This document shows, one piece after another, positions 1 through 5,667 of a stretch of DNA of 7,645 nucleotides. The stretch's first letter is position 1; every line of letters starts with the position of its first letter. The DNA comes from Thermoplasmata archaeon. GTDB taxonomy: Archaea; Thermoplasmatota; Thermoplasmata; Lutacidiplasmatales; UBA184. The notes beneath the pieces were generated by a model, which saw only the letters and a list, made by a program, of their open reading frames with translations, was not told the origin of the DNA and made no database searches. The stretch lies in contig JASHVA010000125.1 in NCBI GenBank assembly GCA_030039715.1, positions 1 through 7,645 of the forward strand, in the 5' to 3' direction. The translations under genes were made by a program, and so were the position numbers.

Positions 1-698
1 AGCCGAGCCTCGAGGTAGTGTTCGAGCTTCGGCAGATAGAAGTACGGGCCGGTCCCCCGCGCGACCAGCTCCCGGGAGTTGTGGAAGAAGAAGAGGCCGA
101 AGTCGAAGAGGCTCGCCGACAGCGGACGGCCGTCGACCTCGACGTGCGGCTCCTCCAGATGCCAGCCGCGCGGGCGGACCATCAGGGTCGCCGTCTGCTC
201 GTTCAGCCGGTACTCCCGTCCGTCGGGAGCGACGTACGCGATCCGGCGCCGCACCGCATCGCGCAGGTTGGCCTGCCCCTCGAGCGTGCCCGGCCACGTC
301 GGGGAGTGCGCGTCCTCAAAGTCGGCCATGTAGACCCGCGCGCCCGAGTTCAACGCGTTGATGACCATCTTGCGCTCGGGCGGACCCGTAATCTCCACCC
401 GACGGTCGCGCAGGTCCTCGGGCGGAGGGGGGACCTTCCACTCCGACGCCCGCACCTCCTTCGTCTCGGCGGGAAAGTCGGGGCGTTTCCCCGCCCGCAC
501 GAGGGCCCGCACCGCTCCGCGTTGTCCGAGCAGTTGCCGGCGCCGCCCGTCGAACCGGTCGTGGAGCGTCAGGAGGAAATCGAGCGCGTCGGCAGTGAGG
601 AGGTCGGACGTCCCCGGACCTTGCGGATCCCGCGCTCGAATGCGCTCCCGCCGCGGGACTCCGCTCTTTGGAGCACTCGACGGCTTCGCCTTGGCCAC
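1..698 (-). CDS. aceB: Malate synthase A (partial; C-terminal part lies beyond the left edge)
   Basis: Malate synthase condenses glyoxylate with acetyl-CoA to give malate and CoA, the second step of the glyoxylate shunt; it is a cytoplasmic Mg-dependent TIM-barrel enzyme. Reading the minus strand gives 232 residues, against about 530 in bacterial AceB. Collinear family motifs are visible: DRRVEITGPPERKMVINALN (about 98-117), the MADFEDAHSPTW block at 124-135, MVRPRGWHL at 173-181 (R175 or R177 should match the glyoxylate-binding Arg), and SLFDFGLFFFHN followed by GPYFYLPKLEHYLEAR at the cut end. The metal-binding Glu/Asp and catalytic Asp of the family lie outside the window. The start is GTG at 698-696: the frame stays open far upstream but holds no other ATG, GTG or TTG, and this start gives a normal-length N-terminus. 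It is transcribed divergently from the membrane-protein genes. The family assignment is near certain; the start is less so. Confidence 0.93.
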   Translation of the reverse strand, partial: MAKAKPSSAPKSGVPRRERIRARDPQGPGTSDLLTADALDFLLTLHDRFDGRRRQLLGQRGAVRALVRAGKRPDFPAETKEVRASEWKVPPPPEDLRDRRVEITGPPERKMVINALNSGARVYMADFEDAHSPTWPGTLEGQANLRDAVRRRIAYVAPDGREYRLNEQTATLMVRPRGWHLEEPHVEVDGRPLSASLFDFGLFFFHNSRELVARGTGPYFYLPKLEHYLEAR

Positions 699-769
699 GT
701 TCCGTCCGTCGGCGGCGGCTCGCTCGGGCCCCGACGGCGCTATCCCTTCCCGAGGGCATGGAGTCCTTG

Positions 770-778
770 GGATAAAGA
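770..778 (-). promoter_or_regulatory. Possible TATA box for the malate synthase gene
   Basis: On the minus strand the sequence TCTTTATCC is one of the few A/T-rich patches in the divergent intergenic region and resembles an archaeal TATA element. A start site about 25 bp downstream would fall near position 749, leaving a leader of about 50 nt before the GTG at 698. The spacing is plausible but the match is weak. The only nearby ATG (759) is out of frame with malate synthase. Confidence 0.3.
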
Positions 779-846
779 CCGGAGCGGCGCGACCGTGGGC
801 GCTTCTTCTCGAGTAACGACGACCGAACCAGGTCCCAACCGACGCA

Positions 847-852
847 TTATAA
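847..852 (+). promoter_or_regulatory. Archaeal-type TATA box for a leaderless transcript
   Basis: TTATAA stands out in GC-rich DNA, and its centre lies 26.5 bp upstream of the ATG at 876. This is the usual TATA-to-start-site distance in archaea, so transcription would begin at or very near the start codon. No Shine-Dalgarno-like sequence lies just before the ATG, which fits leaderless translation. The hexamer is a palindrome, so it could in principle be read both ways, but no start codon is suitably placed on the minus strand. A bacterial -10 reading lacks a convincing -35 element. Confidence 0.6.
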
Positions 853-875
853 GCCGGAGCGTTAGCTACTACCCG

Positions 876-2150
876 ATGTCGGAGGCTCCGCCGACGGCGG
901 GCGCGCTCGCCGTCTTCACCCTATCGGAGACCCGCCGATTCATCCGGCAGTCGCACGCGCGGATGATGGTCGTGTTCTTCGCCATCGTCTACGCGCTGGG
1001 GTCGATGGTCCTGGGGGGCATGCTGATCCTCGCGCGAACCCCCGGCAGCTATACCGCGGAAGTGATCTGGGGCAACGCGCTCGGAACGGGTGCCTGGAAC
1101 TATCCCGGTTTCCTTTTGCTCGCGCCGTGGGGGGTGGTCGACCTTCCCTTCCTCGCGACGTGGTCGATGGTCGTGGTCTCGATTGGCGTCGGCATCGGGG
1201 TTTCGGTGGCGCTCCTGATCACGGCGCGGCTCATCCGGGACCGGCGCAGAGCGGCGGCCCAACCGGGGAGCGCCGGCGCGATCGCCGGCCTGACGCCGGC
1301 GATGATCGCACTGGTGACCTTGGGCGCGTGCTGCTCCACGACGGCGGCCGCTACGGCGGGAGTGGGGCTGGTCGCCCAGGCGAGCGGATCGACGCTGAAC
1401 AACCTGCTGATCAACAACTGGTACCTCGACGTCTTCCAGATCGTGGTCATCGCCGTCGCCCTGCTCGCCCAGGAAATGATCCTCGAGATCTACGGCGGCC
1501 TGTTTGGGCTCCGCGGTTCGGCCAGCGGCGGGACTGCCGTCGGCACGCCCCGACTCGACCGGCGGACTCTGGTCGCCGGTGCCTTCCGCGCCGTTCTGCT
1601 GGTCGCTGGCGTGACCTGGTCGCTGGCGATGTTCGCCGAGTGGACAACGGTCGCGCCGCAGAGCGCGAGCGCGTCCGTCTGGTTTCAGTGGGCCTTCCAG
1701 CACCAGTTGCTGGCCGGTCTCGCCATCGCGGTGGCGATGTTCCCCTCTGCCACGACACGCTTCCTATCGAAGGCCGAGACGTTCTCCGCCTCCGGCCTTG
1801 CCCGGGCGGCGTTGCTCGTCGCCGGTCTCTCCCTCGCGGTGGGAGTCCCTCCGGCGGTGGCGGCCGCGGGCGCCCCCGGCTTCGTGAACGAGCTTTTGGG
1901 GACGCTCGGAGTGCCGTCCGCGTGGGGGGGCGCGACACCGGTGTTCGCACCCGGCCTGACGCTCTATTTGCGCTGGACCTTCCAGTACCTCCTCCTCGGC
2001 GGATTCGCCGTCGGTGCGGCGATCTTCCCGTCGCGCATCCTCGGCCCACTTCGGACGGCCTCGGGCTCGGTGCTCGAAGAGGAACCGGTCCGCGCTACGG
2101 TCTCCCTCCCGCGCGGCGACGCCGCGGCGACAGTGAGCGGATTGCGGTAG
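876..2150 (+). CDS. Multi-spanning membrane protein with a Cys-Cys helix and a duplicated C-terminal unit, family unknown
   Basis: I do not recognise the family. The 424-residue product has about eight hydrophobic segments, near residues 30-52, 92-117, 139-167, 185-208, 236-257, 270-290, 308-330 and 366-386. The third is rich in Gly/Ala/Thr and carries the adjacent pair C152-C153 (GACCSTT), the only cysteines in the protein, suggesting metal binding or redox chemistry in or near the membrane. Residues 238-291 and 310-386 repeat each other: RAVLLVAG against RAALLVAG, then WxFQ...LL.G.A...A.FPS in both. His is scarce (H27, H276), so bis-His haem binding is unlikely to be a major role. The ATG at 876 is chosen over earlier in-frame starts because it sits at the leaderless distance from TTATAA and because the upstream stretch overlaps malate synthase antisense. 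The polyferredoxin-like gene follows after 40 bp, so the two are probably cotranscribed and may form one complex (inference). Confidence 0.82.
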   Translation: MSEAPPTAGALAVFTLSETRRFIRQSHARMMVVFFAIVYALGSMVLGGMLILARTPGSYTAEVIWGNALGTGAWNYPGFLLLAPWGVVDLPFLATWSMVVVSIGVGIGVSVALLITARLIRDRRRAAAQPGSAGAIAGLTPAMIALVTLGACCSTTAAATAGVGLVAQASGSTLNNLLINNWYLDVFQIVVIAVALLAQEMILEIYGGLFGLRGSASGGTAVGTPRLDRRTLVAGAFRAVLLVAGVTWSLAMFAEWTTVAPQSASASVWFQWAFQHQLLAGLAIAVAMFPSATTRFLSKAETFSASGLARAALLVAGLSLAVGVPPAVAAAGAPGFVNELLGTLGVPSAWGGATPVFAPGLTLYLRWTFQYLLLGGFAVGAAIFPSRILGPLRTASGSVLEEEPVRATVSLPRGDAAATVSGLR

Positions 2151-2180
2151 CCATGACCGCCGGACGGAGCGCTCGTCCAG

Positions 2181-2187
2181 AAGGAAG
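2181..2187 (+). promoter_or_regulatory. Candidate ribosome binding site for the polyferredoxin-like gene
   Basis: AAGGAAG ends 3 nt before the GTG at 2191 and its core AAGGA ends 5 nt before it. It is purine-rich and weakly resembles a Shine-Dalgarno sequence. It supports GTG 2191 over the next in-frame ATG (2233), which would cut into the first membrane helix. Confidence 0.35.
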
Positions 2188-2190
2188 CTC

Positions 2191-4359
2191 GTGGTAGACG
2201 CGCTCGTCGTCCTCGCGCCCCTCGCGGCCCTGATGGCGCTCGCGACGGCCGGGCTGCTCAAGTGGGCCGCGGACGCCCGGGGGCCTCTCCGTGCGGGGAC
2301 GGTCGTTTTTCTGCTGATGATGATGGTGGGGATGCTCGGGGGGGCGGCGATCTACTTCGCCCACCCGTCGGCGACCGCACTGGTCGAGGGCTTCTGGGTC
2401 GCGAGCGCCCTGATGTCCGTCAGCGTCGTGACGGTCTTCCTCGCGTTCCTTCAGGAAGCGCGCTCGTCGCCGGCGCTCGGGGGCGACGGACGTCGGCCCG
2501 AGCTGCGCTCGCGCCGGCCGTTCGTCCTGACGGTCATCGGGCTCGTGCTCGCGAACGAGCTCCTGATGGGCTGGGTCTTCTCGGCGGCGGCGGGGACCGT
2601 GCTCCGCGCGACCGGCGGCGGCGCGCTCGGAGGCGTCGACCTGCTCGCCGCGATCGTCGCATCGCCCTGGTTCCTCTTCACGATGGCCATCGAGATGGCC
2701 GTCACGACGGTCCTGCTACGGGACCGCATCTCCGCACCGATGTTCCGCGTGCTGCTCGCTCAGTCGGCGATCATGTTCCTCTCTCCCACGGCGCTCGCCT
2801 CGGCGAACTGGGTGGCCCTCTCCGTCTACGCCGGAAGCGCCGCGATGATCGGACTGATCATCTACCTCATGGAGTTCATCTACCGTCACCGTCAGCTCGA
2901 CCCGGCGTTCTCGCACTACGTCGTGGCGCTGCTCGCCATCTTCTCGGCGATGATGGCCGGCCAGTTCCTCTGGCTCTACTACGGGGGCTGGCCGGTGGTC
3001 TTCGCGGCGAGCATCGTCGCCGAGATGGCCCTCTTCTTCTTCGCGGTCCTCCGCTACGAGCTCTTCGGAACCGGCGTCGACCGCCCGTGGCAGCTCGACC
3101 CGGCCTGGGCGCTCCAGCTGCTCGCGTTCGTGTTCATCGCCGAGGTGTTCATGGGGGCGCTCCTCGACCTGCAGGCGGAGCCGGGGGTCTACGTGGGCGC
3201 GTTCTTCACCCTCCCGCTTACCGGCCCCTGGACGACCGTGCTCTACAACGCGACGTACAACGGCTTCTGGTTCCTGGCGGGGGTGACCGCCTCGACCTGG
3301 TTCCTCGCGATGATGGGCGTCGAGATGGGCGCCCTGCTGTACTACAAGTTCCGGGAGTCGCGCGACTTCGAGAATCGGGTCCGGATCCTGTTCACCCTGG
3401 GCTCGTACGCCGCGTTCGCCGTGTTCTTCCCGAGCATCTACCTGGCCGCCGTCTTCCCGAACGCGCCCAACCCGGTGACCGTCCCCGTGCTCGGTTGGAG
3501 CATGGGAATCGGGTCGGCGCAGCTCGCGGCTTCGGTCTTCGGCGTCGTGGTGCTGACGTACGTCGTCACCGGCGGTTTGACGGTGGCGTTCGGTCGGCGG
3601 GTGATCTGCTCCGTGTTCTGCACGGCGCCTCTGATGTATCAGGGGACCACGATCGACGCCATGAAGTCGTTCAACCGAACCGAATGGCCCGCCAAGAAGT
3701 ACCTCGGAAGCCGTTTCTCGACGGTCTACTCGGTCACTACCGGCCTCGTCCTCGCTTCGCTCGCGCTCGCCTCGGTCGCCTCGTACCTCGACTCGATCGG
3801 GGTCTGGTCGGTCTCCATCCTCTCCGCGGACCCGACGGTCTTCCTGCTCTCGCTGTACTTCGGGATCCTCTGGTACGTGATGTTCGTGACCATCCCGTAC
3901 ACGGGGAACTACAACTGCGTCACGATGGGTTGGTGCTATACCGGCGCCATCGCCCAGGCGTTCCAGAAGGTCGGATTCTTCAAGCTGAAGGTCCGGGACA
4001 AGAACGTCTGCAAGGCGTGCACGACCCTCGACTGCGCGAAGTCCTGCCCGGTCGGGCTCGTCGACATGCCGGGGCACTTCCGGACCAAGGGCGAGTTCCG
4101 GAGCACCAAGTGCTGCGGGGTCGGGAACTGCGTCGGCGCGTGCCCGTACGGCAACCTCTACATCTCGGACATCCGCCACTGGATCCGCGACAAGATCGGC
4201 ACCCGGGCCGTGCCGCCCGCCCGAGCGCGGCTCCCGATGCTTGCCCCGCGGCCCGGGGCGGCGGGAGCCGGAAACCTGTCCACGGCACGAGCTGCTCCGG
4301 CCGTCGCCGCACCGGCCCTCTCCCCGCCGGTGGGCGCGACGGAGCGGGCCCACGCGTAG
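2191..4359 (+). CDS. Multi-spanning membrane protein fused to a NapH/NosR-like polyferredoxin module
   Basis: The 722-residue product probably moves electrons at the membrane; donor and acceptor are unknown. The N-terminal ~460 residues hold many membrane helices with an internal duplication. Copy A (about 110-200) has NELLMG (E123), then ASPWFLFTMAIEM (E168). Copy B (about 303-415) has AEVFMG (E318), then ASTWFLAMMGVEM (E378). From about 468 it resembles NapH/NosR/CcoG: GRRVICSVFCTAP gives C473-x3-C477, two helices follow, then NYNCVTMGWC gives C576-x5-C582. A ferredoxin-like region has C607-x2-C610-x4-C615-x3-C619-P and C641/C642-x4-C647-x3-C651-P, consistent with two Fe-S clusters, though both spacings depart from CxxCxxCxxxCP. 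The tail (about 675-722) is Pro/Ala-rich and likely disordered. The only His residues in the membrane part are H58, H233 and H242. It starts at GTG with an AAGGA box, 40 bp after the preceding membrane gene and probably in its operon. NapH/NosR kinship is inferred from motif order only. Confidence 0.85.
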   Translation: MVDALVVLAPLAALMALATAGLLKWAADARGPLRAGTVVFLLMMMVGMLGGAAIYFAHPSATALVEGFWVASALMSVSVVTVFLAFLQEARSSPALGGDGRRPELRSRRPFVLTVIGLVLANELLMGWVFSAAAGTVLRATGGGALGGVDLLAAIVASPWFLFTMAIEMAVTTVLLRDRISAPMFRVLLAQSAIMFLSPTALASANWVALSVYAGSAAMIGLIIYLMEFIYRHRQLDPAFSHYVVALLAIFSAMMAGQFLWLYYGGWPVVFAASIVAEMALFFFAVLRYELFGTGVDRPWQLDPAWALQLLAFVFIAEVFMGALLDLQAEPGVYVGAFFTLPLTGPWTTVLYNATYNGFWFLAGVTASTWFLAMMGVEMGALLYYKFRESRDFENRVRILFTLGSYAAFAVFFPSIYLAAVFPNAPNPVTVPVLGWSMGIGSAQLAASVFGVVVLTYVVTGGLTVAFGRRVICSVFCTAPLMYQGTTIDAMKSFNRTEWPAKKYLGSRFSTVYSVTTGLVLASLALASVASYLDSIGVWSVSILSADPTVFLLSLYFGILWYVMFVTIPYTGNYNCVTMGWCYTGAIAQAFQKVGFFKLKVRDKNVCKACTTLDCAKSCPVGLVDMPGHFRTKGEFRSTKCCGVGNCVGACPYGNLYISDIRHWIRDKIGTRAVPPARARLPMLAPRPGAAGAGNLSTARAAPAVAAPALSPPVGATERAHA

Positions 4360-4419
4360 CGCACCCGGAGAGGTCACGCCCGGGATGCGAGTACCGCGGG
4401 CGAATCCTCGTTCCCGACC

Positions 4420-4460
4420 CCGAGGGCGTGCGCGCCGCCGAGGGCGGCGTATGCCCTCGG
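4420..4460 (+). repeat. Strong imperfect inverted repeat (hairpin) between two genes
   Basis: The arms CCGAGGGCGTGCGC (4420-4433) and GCGTATGCCCTCGG (4447-4460) pair over 14 positions, 12 Watson-Crick and two G-T (4428/4452 and 4430/4450), around a 13-nt loop. A competing small hairpin, GCCGCC with GGCGGC (4434-4439 and 4443-4448), lies inside. The two wobbles are G-U in plus-strand RNA but C-A mismatches in the complementary RNA, so the structure favours the sense transcript. It lies in the 135-bp gap after the polyferredoxin-like gene and 34 nt before the next start. No T-tract follows, so a simple intrinsic terminator is not supported; an mRNA processing or stability element, or a protein-binding palindrome, is possible. 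The rest of the gap holds no clear promoter. Confidence 0.6.
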
Positions 4461-4494
4461 TCGTCGCTCGCCAGGGTGTTGCGCAGGCGGTCTC

Positions 4495-5667
4495 GTGAGG
4501 ATCAACGGCTCTCCCGTCGAGCTCGAGGCTTTCCCGGCCGAGACCGTGACGAACTCCCGATTCGCCGATCGGGGCCTCGACTCCCTGAACGTGTTCTACC
4601 TGCCTTCGTCGATGCGGCCGCTGGTCGACCAGGAGCCGACATCGTCCCAGCGGTTCGTCGAGGACGACAACCGGGGGGCCATCCTGCCGGAACCGGTCGC
4701 CACTCTAGATGGCCAGCCGTTCTACCTCTCGGTGAAGGGGATCGGGTCGACCGTCGCCCCGTACTCCTGGAGGACCCTCGACCGCTCGCTCGCGACCGAG
4801 GCTTCCCGGGATCCGGACGTCCGGGACCGACTGACCCGAGCCGGCCCGGAGCTCTCGGGCCGCTTCATCACCGGCGAGCTCTGGCTGCGGGGCTCGCCCT
4901 ACGGGGGGCAGGGATGGGAGCACGCCTCGAACGCGCTCCGAGTGTCGGAGCGGGCCGACCCCACCTCGATCCACGGCTTCCGGATCGCTCCCGTGGTGAA
5001 GATCGCCCGCCTGCCCCTTCCGCTCGCCGAGCGGCTGCGTTCGATCTACTGGTATCGGCAGTTCCGAGGAGAGATCGTGCAGGAGCTGCGGCTCGTGCCA
5101 TCGAACGTCCGCATCTACTTTCACTCCCGCACGACCGTGGGGACGAATGCCCGCCACGTCTTCGACCTCTTCGAGATCGACACCGACGCCCGGGCGCTCG
5201 CGTTCGAGTCGCGCTTCCTCCGCTCGACCGTCGCGATGCTCACGCTCTTCGCCCGGTCGATGCGACCCGGGCCGTCCGCGGACGTCTTCCGGGGTCTCGA
5301 TTTCCTCGACGTCTGGCTCGACAAGGATGCGGTCGTCGCCCCCGACGGTTCGGTCTACTTCGTCGATCTCGAGGGAGTCGAGGAGGTCTCCGTCGAGAGG
5401 GCCGGCGTCCAGGAAAAGATCGAGGACCAGGTCTACCGATCGCTCTACGAGCTCACGTTCGCGTTCGAGCAGATCGAAGAGGAGCGCCAACGTCGGTTCG
5501 GACAGTCGGTCGCCCGCTCCTCGCAGTGGGAGTCGGTGCTCCGGGTGGCGCTCCGTGACGACCGGTACGTACGCCTTCGAGAAAACGGGAGCCGCGTTGA
5601 ATTTGAAATCCGAAACAACTGTCAAGAGGAGGGTCTCTATACGCGATTCCAGGCGGTGGACCGATAG
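4495..5667 (+). CDS. Protein of unknown function with faint SelO/kinase-like motifs
   Basis: This 390-residue soluble protein has no signal peptide or membrane segment, and its family is not recognised. Several pieces occur in the order seen in SelO-type pseudokinases: FYLSVKGIGSTVAPYS (76-91; SelO has LQLKGAG.TPYSR), GGQGWEHASNAL (137-148; compare the SEAMHALGIPT helix), and QELRLVPSNVRIYF (about 199-212; compare TRVAPSHIRFG). Further on, KDAVVAPDGSVYFVDLEG (277-294) has the spacing of the NVLVDxDGxVxxIDFE strand pair of kinase-like folds, with D278 and D291 as possible metal ligands. If real, it would bind a nucleotide and act as a transferase or pseudokinase; this is inference. A charged helix (about 320-340) follows. 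GTG 4495 is the only in-frame start after the upstream stop at 4357; GGCGGT nearby is a weak ribosome site. The next gene starts on the base after this stop, so the two are probably cotranscribed. Confidence 0.8.
   Translation: MRINGSPVELEAFPAETVTNSRFADRGLDSLNVFYLPSSMRPLVDQEPTSSQRFVEDDNRGAILPEPVATLDGQPFYLSVKGIGSTVAPYSWRTLDRSLATEASRDPDVRDRLTRAGPELSGRFITGELWLRGSPYGGQGWEHASNALRVSERADPTSIHGFRIAPVVKIARLPLPLAERLRSIYWYRQFRGEIVQELRLVPSNVRIYFHSRTTVGTNARHVFDLFEIDTDARALAFESRFLRSTVAMLTLFARSMRPGPSADVFRGLDFLDVWLDKDAVVAPDGSVYFVDLEGVEEVSVERAGVQEKIEDQVYRSLYELTFAFEQIEEERQRRFGQSVARSSQWESVLRVALRDDRYVRLRENGSRVEFEIRNNCQEEGLYTRFQAVDR
5637..5642 (+). promoter_or_regulatory. Possible internal TATA box before the coiled-coil gene
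   Basis: CTATAC follows a locally A/T-richer stretch (about 5590-5625) inside the 3' end of the preceding gene. Its centre lies 28.5 bp before the GTG at 5668, nearly the spacing of the clear promoter at 847-852. It could drive a leaderless or near-leaderless transcript of the next two genes apart from the operon. The match is weak, and the GGCGGTG at 5652-5658 instead suggests translation from a longer mRNA. Confidence 0.3.

Noticed and set aside
316..759. Minus-strand 147-residue frame starting at ATG 759
   Set aside because: It overlaps malate synthase in another frame on the same strand, has the Arg/Gly/Ala-rich look of a shadow frame, and no recognisable motif.
18..875. Plus-strand reading frame extending the first membrane protein by 286 residues
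   Set aside because: It is antisense to malate synthase, is Arg/Pro-rich without domain features, and lies upstream of the promoter-linked ATG at 876.
2153..2197. 14-residue ORF between the two membrane genes
   Set aside because: It is too short, with no ribosome site or motif, and overlaps the next start out of frame.
2716..4377. Minus-strand 553-residue frame
   Set aside because: It is antisense to the polyferredoxin gene and has the Glu/Arg/Asp/His-rich composition of an antisense shadow.
4420..4470. Intrinsic transcription terminator
   Set aside because: The stem is strong but no T-run follows in either direction.
4357..4497. Readthrough of TAG (pyrrolysine) fusing the polyferredoxin to the next gene, which is in the same frame with no stop between
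   Set aside because: TAG ends three of the four genes whose stops are visible (2148, 4357, 5665), so it is a common stop here. The linking 45 codons show no conserved-looking protein.
2262..5558. Plus-strand 1098-residue frame
   Set aside because: It runs across two real genes in another frame and is Arg/Gly-rich throughout, a usual product of high-GC third positions.
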